From contig CM106585.1 in the NCBI GenBank assembly GCA_048013815.1, positions 9,486,001-9,550,000 on the forward strand: 64,000 bases of DNA, written 5' to 3'. The notes below the pieces were generated by a model. That model was not told the origin of the DNA and did no database searches. It was given only the letters and a program-made list of their open reading frames with translations. Each line of letters begins with the position of its first letter. Within the stretch, counting starts at the first letter, position 1. Below, in pieces: positions 53,438-63,309 of this stretch. Source of the DNA: Setoptus koraiensis (lineage: Eukaryota; Arthropoda). Made by a program: the position numbers and the translations under genes.

Positions 53438-55585
53438 ATGAACCAACAGAATCGAAGAAAAATGAACGACAGCAATTTGCAGGAACGTCGCTACAACATA
53501 GAACTGCCAGTAGACATTTGGCTCTGTATCATCGACAGAGTGAAAGATATAACACCGGGAGATTTGATACGACTGGCGCAAGTTTCCAGGGCCACCTATT
53601 GGGCAGTTCGAGAGCATTGTCGACGCTTAAATGTTCTCTCGTTTGCTAAATACAGCCCAAGGTCACTGGTTCTCGAAGATATTGAGTCAGTGTTCGAGAA
53701 ATGTCCGAACCTAACTCACTTAAACTTGAGCGGAATCAAACGATTTGGATTCGAAATGCATCGCGTTATCACAGACCGCTGCAAGAATGTCGTTAGCCTA
53801 GATTTATCTGGAATATCGTTCGTCAGACAAGAGCTCACTTTTTTGGTATCAAAATGCGACAAAGTCACCTCATTGGTATTGGACGATATTATTGTGGAGA
53901 ACAAGTATGAAATAATTGATGTGATTAAGATGTGTAGGACAAGGTTGCGTCACCTCAGTTTGCACAATGTAGATTCTTATTTAAGACCGGACGAAAATTT
54001 TGAAAAAAGTGAAAAATATGTCTTGGAATCCCTCATCATTGGCAATTACTACAACATTTGCCAAAAGTTTTGTCGACAATTTGTCGTATGTTGCCCAGAT
54101 ATTGAATCTTTGTCAGTTAAAACCGAAATGAGTATAAGTTTACGCTTCGACCAATTGGAAACGTGTTCCATACTTGCTGCCAATTGTCCAAAACTTTTAC
54201 AGCCCCGAGATACACCTGCCAGTTTACACTCGAGAATATTTTCTGACTACAACTATACACAATCAACGCTTTCAAACGAAGAGCCCAAACATATACTAAA
54301 GATATGTCAATTAGGCGAAATTGGCAGTCACTATTCTGTAACCGCAAACTACTACCAGCAAAGAGTAAAAGTTTTTTACAGGCGGGAAATGGAAGGTTTA
54401 TATGCAAAAGTGAGGTATCGATCTCTAAATCAATCACTTTGCCGCAATTTGCGACCTGGAGACGCGGTTAAATTATCTGCTTCAAGTACTTCGTGTTTCT
54501 ATCTCAATGGTATCATCATTGGTAAGAAAGATTTTGACAATAATGAAGATTACGATGGATCTTATGTGTATATTGTGTCAGCTTACATCGACAAAATCGA
54601 TGCTAGCATGTTTTCTGAAGATGAAATGAGAATATGTTATCTAGACTTCACTTTAGTAACTCATGAGGAAATCATGGAGTCTTCGTTCTGCAGTGTCTTG
54701 TTCAATGAGAGATTGAGAAGAAATGCTCTGACATTTTTACTAATGGATAATTTATTGTCCGATACAATACTTACCAAACACAATATTTCGCCCACGATTG
54801 CCAGGAGAAATGTATTGAAATACAACAAGAACTATAACCGCAATGATCTCATCAACATTAACAACCTACACATAAGCCAGCAAGATGCCATTATTCATGC
54901 ATTAACCCACAGAATAACGATAATCGAACATCCTGGTGGCGATTGTAAATTGTCAACTGTTGCATCACTCGTTAACAATCTATTTCGCACTAGAAGCTAT
55001 GAAAAAGATAAGGTATTGATCTGTTCGCTGGATCCGGCTAGTATAGCTGACGAAATCTATGGAAAGAATGAGTTGAGAGTGGTCACTTATCGTTCTCAGT
55101 ACAAAATAGACGAAAACGATCTGAAATCTCATTATGCAGAATGCATCCTGCTAAAGTTACCTGTGTTATTTCCGGCATTTAATACAAATTTACCGACACC
55201 TTTACAACTTTCAAAGCTCAACAGCGAACAGAGAAGACGTTGGCATGAATATATAATGTCTTGCATTGGAAAAATTATCGAGGCTTCGGATGTCATTTGT
55301 AGCTCAGTGGGAAATGCTGTCGAATTGCTGACGAGGTTCGAGCAGACTAGAATCGATTCGCTCATAATTGACCACAGTGACTATGTGATGGTATCAGAGA
55401 TGATACGACTTTTGAGATACCCACCGAAAAGAATTATATTATTGCACTCAGAGGGTTGTGATATATTAGGACTAGAAAAAATTGATGGACAAGAATCTAT
55501 ATACGTTAAACTAATTAGTATGGGTTTCGTGCCAAAATTGATCTCATTAAATGATTTATTAATTAGTCTAAAGTATAATCAGTGA
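53438..55585 (+). CDS. F-box/LRR protein fused to a UPF1-like inactive helicase fragment
   Basis: Intronless, 715 residues. Residues about 20-62 (IELPVDIWLCIIDRVKDITP, then LIRLAQVSRATYWAVREH) form an F-box, which would bind Skp1 in an SCF ligase. About 64-255 are leucine-rich repeats (LTHLNLSGI, VVSLDLSGISF, TSLVLDDI, LRHLSLHNV). From about 285 the sequence follows UPF1 in order: NLRPGDAVKL (family MQGDEICLRY), SSFCSVLFNERLRRNALTF (STSFDRMQSALKTF), NNLHISQQDAIIHAL (PDLNHSQVYAVKTVL), DKVLICSLDPASIADEI (GPVLVCAPSNIAVDQL), EASDVICSSVGNA (NADVICCTCVGA), RIDSLIIDHSDYVMVSEMI (FRSILIDESMQATEPE). Walker A is HPGGDCKL instead of GPPGTGKT and Walker B is DH not DE, so ATPase activity is unlikely. The CH domain and RecA2 are absent. 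Substrate unknown. The UPF1 relation is my alignment by eye. Confidence 0.8.
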   Translation: MNQQNRRKMNDSNLQERRYNIELPVDIWLCIIDRVKDITPGDLIRLAQVSRATYWAVREHCRRLNVLSFAKYSPRSLVLEDIESVFEKCPNLTHLNLSGIKRFGFEMHRVITDRCKNVVSLDLSGISFVRQELTFLVSKCDKVTSLVLDDIIVENKYEIIDVIKMCRTRLRHLSLHNVDSYLRPDENFEKSEKYVLESLIIGNYYNICQKFCRQFVVCCPDIESLSVKTEMSISLRFDQLETCSILAANCPKLLQPRDTPASLHSRIFSDYNYTQSTLSNEEPKHILKICQLGEIGSHYSVTANYYQQRVKVFYRREMEGLYAKVRYRSLNQSLCRNLRPGDAVKLSASSTSCFYLNGIIIGKKDFDNNEDYDGSYVYIVSAYIDKIDASMFSEDEMRICYLDFTLVTHEEIMESSFCSVLFNERLRRNALTFLLMDNLLSDTILTKHNISPTIARRNVLKYNKNYNRNDLININNLHISQQDAIIHALTHRITIIEHPGGDCKLSTVASLVNNLFRTRSYEKDKVLICSLDPASIADEIYGKNELRVVTYRSQYKIDENDLKSHYAECILLKLPVLFPAFNTNLPTPLQLSKLNSEQRRRWHEYIMSCIGKIIEASDVICSSVGNAVELLTRFEQTRIDSLIIDHSDYVMVSEMIRLLRYPPKRIILLHSEGCDILGLEKIDGQESIYVKLISMGFVPKLISLNDLLISLKYNQ

Positions 55586-55744
55586 TAGTACGTAATATCA
55601 ACAACTACTAGTTGATCCGCCAACTCAGGACTATGGAGATAAAACATGTTGATAAAGCACAGCTGTACACTGATTGTATAAACACTCAAGCATCACACCA
55701 TATGAATTGAATTCGACGAGGCACTTTTGTATCTATTTTTTATC
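55586..55744. promoter_or_regulatory. short gap upstream of UROS
   Basis: 159 bases between the F-box gene stop and the UROS ATG on the same strand; nothing distinctive. Confidence 0.4.
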
Positions 55745-56665
55745 ATGCAGACAGACACTAGGAAATCAAAATGGATCCATCTATTATTTCGTGGTGATAA
55801 AGATGATTTTATAGGACTAAATTCTCCAGAAGATGATTATACAAGAGAATTCATCTCAATCAATCATTTGTCTTTGACAATACCGTTGTTGGAATTCAAA
55901 TATATAAATCTATTGGAGTTGTACCAACTACTGGCGAAGCAAATAAGTGACAAATCATACAAATATGGACTTATATTGACTTCACCTAGAGTTGTTGAGG
56001 CTGTCAATCAGTCGTTAAATAAATTTAGTCATCTTGGGACAAGAGAAAAAATTGTTGCCGCATGGAAAACCAATGAGTCTCAGCATATATATTCTGTGGG
56101 AGAGAAAACAAGTCAAACAGCTGAAAGGGTTCTCGGAATCAAAGTCAGTAATGGATCCTCTGCAACTGGTCGCGGTTCAGAGTTAGCCAAATTTATAATC
56201 GAGGCTGTATCACCTGAGGAGTGTGATAATCTCGTTCTCATACAACCGCACGGAGATTTAGCTGACGGCACTCTCTCTCAATCTATCAAGACCCACGGAA
56301 TAAAAGTAAATTCGTTGGTTGTTTATAACAATGAACCAATACCTGAGATCCAAGATTACTTGAAGAAAGTTTTGTCGGAATTTTTGTTATCCCTTGACAA
56401 ACAATCAACCTCAATAGTACCCCTTGGTATCAACTTGATATTTTTTAGTCCATCGGGAGTGAAGTTGCTATTTCCGCATGTCAATTGGATCTTGGGGGAG
56501 CTAGAATCTTTCTTCAAAAGTGATCTTAACGTAGTGAACTCATGTATCGGACCAACGACCAGGAAGGCAATGTTAGACATAGGAATGGAAGTGTTTTGTA
56601 CATCTAGCAAGCCAAATGCTCAAACACTGATTGCTGAGATATTGAATGGTATATCATCAGCATGA
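55745..56665 (+). CDS. Uros: uroporphyrinogen-III synthase
   Basis: Cyclises hydroxymethylbilane with inversion of ring D in haem synthesis (HemD fold). Intronless, 306 residues from ATG 55745; an in-frame TTG upstream is not used. YGLILTSPRVVEAVNQSL, IYSVGEKTSQTAERVLGI, GSSATGRGSELAKFII, NLVLIQPHGD, LIFFSPSGVKLLF and CIGPTTRKAMLDIGMEV are the usual HEM4 segments; SxxxGxGxEL and GPTT are conserved. It is longer than human UROS (265), with extra residues at about 10-35 and 205-225. AATAAA near 56707. A remnant of its 3' end is at 43312-43460. Confidence 0.92.
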   Translation: MQTDTRKSKWIHLLFRGDKDDFIGLNSPEDDYTREFISINHLSLTIPLLEFKYINLLELYQLLAKQISDKSYKYGLILTSPRVVEAVNQSLNKFSHLGTREKIVAAWKTNESQHIYSVGEKTSQTAERVLGIKVSNGSSATGRGSELAKFIIEAVSPEECDNLVLIQPHGDLADGTLSQSIKTHGIKVNSLVVYNNEPIPEIQDYLKKVLSEFLLSLDKQSTSIVPLGINLIFFSPSGVKLLFPHVNWILGELESFFKSDLNVVNSCIGPTTRKAMLDIGMEVFCTSSKPNAQTLIAEILNGISSA

Positions 56666-56842
56666 CTCTTGGTTTTATATTCTTCGTATTTAACACCACT
56701 ATTTGAAATAAACCTGACGTTTGTACTGTAGTAATTTCGTCGTTTTTCATCTTTTAGAGTTGGTAGAATATATAGAGAGTCTAGTATAAGTACTGGTATA
56801 TATGTCATTCACTTCTACAGTATCTAGTACAGTGAAAGATTT

Positions 56843-57478
56843 CTAATAAGATCCGCTTTTATTGGTATTTTTATGCATTTGGATTGTCTGTAGTAGGGTT
56901 TGTTCGAGGCGTTCTTTAGCCATGGTGGCTAATATTAAATTTTCGCGCAACGTTAAACAATGGAATTGTAGGTCTTCAACTTTTTGGGGTAGATTTATTT
57001 CATCATCTTGTATTTCTTGGCTCTGAGTGATAAATTTACCTAATAGAAAATCGTTTTCTCTCCTTAACTCATGAATCTTTTTTGTGAAGACTTCTCGATT
57101 CTTTTGGTGGCTTTCCAATATGACAGTGTTTTCTCGAATAAAGGCATCGAATTTTCTTTTGAGCTCGTTCAATCTCGCATCGTCCTGGTCTGATTTTGCA
57201 ATGAGCTCAGCTATCTGATCGCAAGAACGTCTGGCTTCTTCGGTAAACCTTTCTTCAAGCTCACATCTTTTTTGCACTTCCCTTTCAAGTTCGTCCTCTA
57301 ATGATTTGATTCGATTCTTAAATTCTTGTTTACTTTGTTCAACTTCTGATTTTTCATTCTGGACACCTTGCAGTTGTCGTTCGTAATTCTTACACATCTC
57401 ACAAGAAGACTCAGATACCTTATCAACTTGTTTTGGTGAGACCTTAAGGGTATCTAAAGATCCTGAACGTCTATGCAT
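56843..57478 (-). CDS. short rabaptin-like coiled-coil protein
   Basis: 211 residues, almost wholly coiled coil from about 30 to 205. Rabaptins bridge Rab5 and Rab4 on early endosomes. The stretch FLLGKFITQSQEIQDDEINL followed by PQKVEDLQFHCLTLRENLIL matches a characteristic rabaptin segment (GKHSxHSQxLQxExINLPxxVEELQ). Family members are 600-860 residues with N-terminal and C-terminal Rab-binding regions; both are missing here. SCEMCKNYERQL near the start contains a Cys pair. A CCCCAG acceptor-like site ends just before an in-frame stretch at 57495, so a 5' exon is possible, but only 680 bases separate it from the next gene. The stop at 56843 has no donor site before it. Confidence 0.6.
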   Translation of the reverse strand: MHRRSGSLDTLKVSPKQVDKVSESSCEMCKNYERQLQGVQNEKSEVEQSKQEFKNRIKSLEDELEREVQKRCELEERFTEEARRSCDQIAELIAKSDQDDARLNELKRKFDAFIRENTVILESHQKNREVFTKKIHELRRENDFLLGKFITQSQEIQDDEINLPQKVEDLQFHCLTLRENLILATMAKERLEQTLLQTIQMHKNTNKSGSY

Positions 57479-58159
57479 CTTACGATTTGTTATCTGGGGA
57501 TAATGTAATGTAGAATGAGTGATATCCAGAAAATCATGCTTGTGTCGTCGTAATCATCAGTCTAATATCTACAAAATTGAGTTCAGCTGACAAGGCAGAA
57601 TATTTATAGGTGCAACTATAGTCTCATAGTCACATATATGAACGCCCGATTAGATCGACAAATTTTTCGAGCTTTTGTTTTATTTGACACAAATAATACA
57701 GTCACACGGGGTGCTCCAACCAAGTGGTACTAATTGCACTGATTACTCTATAGGGCTTACATAGTGCATCTTCTCAAATGAACAGTGAAGCTTATGTGAG
57801 CACAGATTGTAGCTAAGAACGAACAGCACGGAGCGCACTCAAGACATTGTTCGCACACACAACACACACAATCAAGGGGGCCAAGCGGATCATTTAGATC
57901 CGTTGAACGTTCTGTGCTGACGCGCAGCACAGTGTACTACAAAACTTGATCATTTGTTGGGACAATCCACTGCAGTGACAATGCTATTTTGCTGCTGCCA
58001 TCAACTCACATGTATTTTGCGCATGCGTTTTAACGAATAGTTTGCAAAAATGAGAGTATCTTATGGCTTGGCTTTGTTTTTGATGACAATGGTAAAGTGG
58101 ATACACTACATCGAAATTTATCTACTAAATATTACAGTTCTGCATTTGTTGTAATGTCG
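57479..58159. other. intergenic, no gene seen
   Basis: Upstream of the rabaptin-like gene and 3' flank of the disordered-protein gene. Contains CA-rich DNA near 57860 and an 8-base inverted repeat (CTGTGCTG, loop ACGCG, CAGCACAG) at 57912-57932. Confidence 0.5.
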
Positions 58160-61100
58160 TCATATTAATATTGGATTAATATTCAATCGGTGACTATTTT
58201 GACGTTCTTTGCTATGATTGTCTTTGGTAACAGCTTGTTTAGATGCTTCAGTTTTTGATATAACTTTAACTGATGGTCTCTTGGAGAATCCAAAACTCGG
58301 ATCATCGGTTTCATCGGCGGAGGACTTAGAGTACCTTCTTCGTATTTTGTCTAGCCGTCTCTGGTCTTGGATAACAAAGGTCTCCAATTCACCGACATCG
58401 GGCGCAGTTTGTTGCTGAGATAAAATTGTCGATGTGTTGTGTGTTAGAGGTGGAGCATTCAAGCCGTCAAGGCGCCGAATCTCATGAGCGTTCGGAAATT
58501 GAGATTTCATGTTAGGGTTGGCTGGTTGACCGTAACTTTTTATTGCCGGCTTATCGAGTGGATGCTGAATATAGTAAACAGTGTGTCCCGATCGCGTTGT
58601 AGAACTGATTTTGTCATCCCTAACTACATTTGCGTTGTATAGATGAGGTCTTGGTTTGTTGGACAACTGTGAGGTAGATTGTCCCAAATGGCTCCTTGGG
58701 TCAATTGCAGGGCTATACAACTTTTTCGCAGAGTTTTTGAGCAAAGAACAGTTTGCATCATTACAGTAGATGGTGGTTCCGATGGGAAGTCTGAGACCCC
58801 CTTGAAATGTTTGATCAGGGTTGACTGATGGTTGATTACTGGTGTAAGTAGAGGGCTGGGTAGCACAGACCTTGGAGTCCAGTTGACCGCTCGAATAATG
58901 CGCTTTTGTTATAGGAATTGATCCAGTGCCGACTACATTGCCATGTTGATCTACGAAATAGACCAACTGGCGAGCAGGAGGTGGACAAATTTCCGGCCCC
59001 ATAGATGTTGGCAAGCCGATTGTTTGGTACCTACGGGCAGCCTCACAGCAAGGTCTCGTTAATTGAGGCTGAGTGACATAAGTTTGACCTAAATTATTCG
59101 TAGGCAAGTCCTGTATCCTAGGTGGTACAATCTGCCTGGCAATTACTTGACCAGTTTTTTGTTCACTTGCAGGTAGTGAATACATAGGACAGTCGGCGGT
59201 AGCGCCCGAATTGCAAGACACTTTGCTATTTACTACTATATTTTTGTCAGCCAGAATATTCCTACACAAATGACAAGTGCTTTTCTGTTCAGCAACTCGA
59301 GGGGGAATAACAATTGGGATTTCATTTCCATTCTTTGAACAAACCGTATCGACGGTTCCTTGTGTGGGAGGACTTGATTGAGCACTTGCTTTCTGGGGAG
59401 TGATTCTAATAATTGTGGCACCGTTGCATAGACTGCTTGGATTTGAACTCGAAGTTTGTAAACATGATTGCTTCTGACATGTTGCCGAGAGATTTGCATC
59501 ATTCTTCTCACATTGTTTGCACTTATCTATGTGGATGCGCATATGCTCTGGATTGTTTGTAACCACAGCCCTTGAAACTGACACAGGTTCGACAACCGCC
59601 TGCCGTATAGTCACAGATTTGCGATCAGCCATGAAATCCGTTTCTCCCTTGGGTCTTCTGAGATCGATATCATACTTTGGTTTAGTATCAACAGGGTAAT
59701 TTTGTTGATAAGAGTTGAACTTTTGCTCTTTTTCACCGTCAAATGATTCTCCATCCTTTGATTCATCAGAACGCGGGGGATGTTTATTGCTATCAGGTCG
59801 ATCATTTTTCGAGACTTTGTCTTTACTTGGGTCTCGTTCATTCACTTTGTCATTAGTTCGATTTAGTGTAGTGGTGGCATCAAGAGAATGTGATTTGTTG
59901 AGATTTTGGTCAATATGTGTTTTGTTGAGATTTTGTTCAATTAGTGCTTTGTTGCCGACCGAACTACTAGGAGCTGCAACACTCTCTTTCTTAGATTGCG
60001 TTTTGTTTGTATTTTCAGAATGATTCACTCTTTGGCTAGCTAATAGGTTTTCTTTTGATGTTTTATCCGACTCTCTTAAACTGTGGGTGACAGCGTTGGT
60101 CTCGATTTCGGTATCCGAGACTTGCTCATGCAAACAGTTCGACTGATGAGAGTTGAAATGTATGGGAAAGTCGTCCTCTCCTAGCTCATCCACGGTCATG
60201 CTGATAGCCTGCAGAAGCGCGTCATCTTTGAGCATTCCTAGTATTTGATCATCACCCAAGCTATTGCCTCCACCCATGATGATGCTTTTAAGTCTCTGCT
60301 CTGTTTCGATCTCAAGATCGCAGCACAGCATATCATTATTATTCCTTGTGAAGACATCATCATAGTCTATGACATCTAACTCATCATCGGAACTAATTGC
60401 ATCATCATCACGATAGTCATCCGGAGGGTCGAATGGCCGCGAATCATCACTATATTCGCTAGGAGGATCGAAAGCATTTCTGCCTTCATTAGATACAAAA
60501 GTTGGGTCCAACTCTTCACAGAAAACAATCACAGTCTGATCAAATGTAACATGGCGATTGTGTTTAACTCTGGGGCCGGGTTCTTTCAGCAAAGACTTGA
60601 GATTCTTAGAGATATTTGTACATTCGTCATTCTGATTATTCTCCTTAGCATCATGTTGGTCGCCGTCAGTTGTTGAGATCAATGAAGAATTGGCAGACTC
60701 GCAAGATGGCGATGCTATTTTTTTGTTTGATTTTCCGGATGAGTTGCTAGAGGAGTTCAAGCTAAAGCCCAGTCCACTATCACTATTTGACTGATCAGAG
60801 TTTAACTCCATGTGCTTAGCATCATTGAGGCTATCATCCAGTGACTTCATTGTGGAGATGGAGTTGGTTTCAAATTTCCTATCTCCATTTGTATCCGCGG
60901 ACAAATTTTTATCACTAGAGCGAGAGTTCGCTGTCCCTTTTTCATTGATGAGAGGCTCTTTGGTATTGCAATTCGTTTGTTTATTGAAGAAAGTTTCATT
61001 ATAGTCGAGATTCGTGTAACTTCCTGGACTTGCTTCATCAGTAATAGCTAAGACACTTTTAGAGTCATTTTGACCATTAAATTCTGCTACGCTGACGACA

Positions 61101-61606
61101 GATGACTCAACATTAGATGTAGGTCGCGAATTGCGATATTTCTGAGTATCTGTTTGAACGACATTATTTATTATATCCGGAAGATCATTTTTGGATCTCG
61201 ATATTCTTTCATGACCAATGAGTTCATTGGGGGAGATATTATTAGATAATACTGCGTTGCCATTGGGCAATTCATTATCTTTGTGATGAATGTCGAGCGA
61301 ATTGAAAGGGCTGTCATCTGGGCAACTATGGTTTGGCGTAGTGTTTTGCAAGATGAAGTCACCGTCCTCTTGAATAGATATCTTCAATGATAAGGAGAGC
61401 TGATGCGCATTGGAGGTACTGATTCTCGATACGGTCTCAAAGGATTGCTCAACTGTTTGTTGACTCGACCTTGGTGAGGCTGTTTCATGATCGAGTATCT
61501 TTTGCTCATTAATAGTATTGCGGTTGAAGTGCGCCTTGTTCCTGGAAGATGACGTAGATGGTGTTATGATGAAGGTTTCATCAACGGTCGCCACACTGTG
61601 ATTCAT
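58160..61606 (-). CDS. large disordered protein of unknown function
   Basis: 1148 residues in one exon, from ATG 61606. Mostly low complexity, rich in Ser, Asn, Asp and Gln, without membrane segments. Two parts look conserved. Near residues 335-370, KSLLKEPGPRVKHNRHVTFD continues with QTVIVFCEELDP, a basic-to-VxF motif resembling short docking motifs. Residues about 380-480 hold paired DPPSEYSDDSRPFDPPDDYR units, an acidic run, then ETEQRLKSIIMGGGNSLGDD and QILGMLKDDALLQAISMTVD. A Cys-rich stretch lies at 690-800 (HIDKCKQCEKNDANLSATC, HLCRNILADKN). The C-terminal 80 residues are basic with RRLDKIRRRYSKSS. No family recognised; a scaffold or adaptor is a guess. Confidence 0.75.
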   Translation of the reverse strand: MNHSVATVDETFIITPSTSSSRNKAHFNRNTINEQKILDHETASPRSSQQTVEQSFETVSRISTSNAHQLSLSLKISIQEDGDFILQNTTPNHSCPDDSPFNSLDIHHKDNELPNGNAVLSNNISPNELIGHERISRSKNDLPDIINNVVQTDTQKYRNSRPTSNVESSVVSVAEFNGQNDSKSVLAITDEASPGSYTNLDYNETFFNKQTNCNTKEPLINEKGTANSRSSDKNLSADTNGDRKFETNSISTMKSLDDSLNDAKHMELNSDQSNSDSGLGFSLNSSSNSSGKSNKKIASPSCESANSSLISTTDGDQHDAKENNQNDECTNISKNLKSLLKEPGPRVKHNRHVTFDQTVIVFCEELDPTFVSNEGRNAFDPPSEYSDDSRPFDPPDDYRDDDAISSDDELDVIDYDDVFTRNNNDMLCCDLEIETEQRLKSIIMGGGNSLGDDQILGMLKDDALLQAISMTVDELGEDDFPIHFNSHQSNCLHEQVSDTEIETNAVTHSLRESDKTSKENLLASQRVNHSENTNKTQSKKESVAAPSSSVGNKALIEQNLNKTHIDQNLNKSHSLDATTTLNRTNDKVNERDPSKDKVSKNDRPDSNKHPPRSDESKDGESFDGEKEQKFNSYQQNYPVDTKPKYDIDLRRPKGETDFMADRKSVTIRQAVVEPVSVSRAVVTNNPEHMRIHIDKCKQCEKNDANLSATCQKQSCLQTSSSNPSSLCNGATIIRITPQKASAQSSPPTQGTVDTVCSKNGNEIPIVIPPRVAEQKSTCHLCRNILADKNIVVNSKVSCNSGATADCPMYSLPASEQKTGQVIARQIVPPRIQDLPTNNLGQTYVTQPQLTRPCCEAARRYQTIGLPTSMGPEICPPPARQLVYFVDQHGNVVGTGSIPITKAHYSSGQLDSKVCATQPSTYTSNQPSVNPDQTFQGGLRLPIGTTIYCNDANCSLLKNSAKKLYSPAIDPRSHLGQSTSQLSNKPRPHLYNANVVRDDKISSTTRSGHTVYYIQHPLDKPAIKSYGQPANPNMKSQFPNAHEIRRLDGLNAPPLTHNTSTILSQQQTAPDVGELETFVIQDQRRLDKIRRRYSKSSADETDDPSFGFSKRPSVKVISKTEASKQAVTKDNHSKERQNSHRLNINPILI

Positions 61607-62940
61607 TGCATAGCTAGATTAAGTTGATTAGTGTTCACTTGAGCTATTGTCGTAAGCAACGCGTCCTCAGTTAGCTTGTTGACGGTATCTATCATCTACC
61701 GTATCACAACGAGCATCAATGTTTGTTGATTGCAGATAAAATGAATAGTAATGATGTATTGTTTTCATACAACGCACAATGTAGCATAATTTTGCTTAGA
61801 TTGTTGATACAAAATAAACGTTTGTCCGACTAGATAGAATTATTAGAATGTGTTATTTGTTTTTCTATCTTTCATGTATCACTTAAATAAAAAATTCCGT
61901 TTTGATTTGTTACAAGCGCTGCGTGTACATGACATAAATAATGATAACAATGATTGCTCTTGAGTTAAATTGGTGAGAGATGTCCAGTGTGATAATAGTA
62001 ATAATAATAATGATACGGATAATAGTAGTGCGCGGGTGTCCTCTCAAAATACCAACAAGGTCAATGGATGATTTGGTAACAGTAACAGGGTGGCATGGTG
62101 AATATTCTAGCAAGTGATGTTCAACAACAATAGTTAAATCTATTATTAATCTAATAATATTAGATGTCTAGTAATAGTAATAGTATTGATAATAGTGATG
62201 ATAATAATACTAATAATGCTAATTATGTTAGGAGGCTGACTTTATATTGCACTTTGATGATTAATTTAATAATAGTAATTACAATTATAATAATAATAAT
62301 AATATTAATATTGATAATAATAATGGTTGTGATAATGGTGATGCAAAATCAAAATCGCTTTGCCGCCATGTCATTTCGTTGTGTATAATTGAGTGGGGAT
62401 AAATGTTTTGGCCATTCGAATTTCGAGCAGTGCTGCAGCCAGACGCATTGGTTCCTGCTCCCACAGTGCTCTAGAAAGATACACACACGCAGACAGGCAC
62501 ACACAAATCCGAACAGAAAGGAGAAGCAATTCTTGGCTATGTTTAGGGTGAGACAATCAAGTTGTAAAATTGTTACCGCACTTGTTACCGGCAGTGGTAA
62601 TGCATTTTGGCCAAAGTACGGGCGAAACTTACGCAAGCACAGACCATGATTGAGCGCGGATGCACTCGTTCAACCAACTGCATCACGGTGCTCACGTAAC
62701 AGTCTGGCCAAGGCAGCACACCCAGATATTCGGCAAGTCTTGTGCCTCTGTGCAGCACAGTGTGCTCCGTGCTTGTACGGGTCGTGGGTAACAGCTTGTG
62801 TATGTTTATACGTGTGCTTCTTTGCGCCCATTCCATTGCATTAACCGCACGCGAAGGTGTATTCGCCAACGCTATTACGTTAGTACAGACTGCAGATGTT
62901 ATTGTGAATGCGGGAGAATGCTTACGCACTAGACTCGGGT

Positions 62941-62982
62941 GTGTTGGTGTGTGTGTGTGCGTGTGCGTGTGTGTGTGTGTGT
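62941..62982. repeat. GT-rich microsatellite
   Basis: Alternating GTGTGTGTGTGCGTGTGCGT run continuing to 62982, interrupted only by CG steps and an initial TTGG. Confidence 0.9.
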
Positions 62983-63210
62983 CCTGTTAACAAGACTATA
63001 GACTTTAGTGAGAGACTAGTGCTTCAGTCGTGAACAGTCTAGCCATCCGTAGTATACCGCCCTTGAGTTGTACTAAAGTTTTGTCCATTTCGAAAGTTTC
63101 GTTTTTCTATATTTGATATAGTATACTACTGATACACAGATAAGATATGGTGAATTAATAGATTGGTGCAATTAATTGTTTGCGAATATCGATTTACTAT
63201 TGACGATGTG

Positions 63211-63220
63211 TATAAATAAG
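63211..63220 (+). promoter_or_regulatory. TATA box of the CRAL-TRIO gene
   Basis: TATAAATAAG, 99 bases before the ATG at 63310, with no ATG in between. A typical distance for a short 5' UTR. Confidence 0.6.
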
Positions 63221-63309
63221 CCGCTCAACTCTCCAGAGCACACTACTCTCGTTTTGTCTTTCACACAAATCCATCATATTAGTCCATCTCGCACAATCTT
63301 TCTATCAAA

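Larger units (their letters stand above)
61607..63309. promoter_or_regulatory. 1.7 kb divergent upstream region with microsatellites
   Basis: Separates the disordered-protein gene from the CRAL-TRIO gene. It holds AAT-type repeats (about 61989-62014 and 62281-62330) and a GT/CGTG tract (62941-62982). Small frames within it, several read from the repeats, are not credible genes. Confidence 0.55.

Noticed and set aside
62164-62388. Isoleucine-rich 74-codon frame
   Set aside because: Read from AAT-type microsatellites; not a gene.
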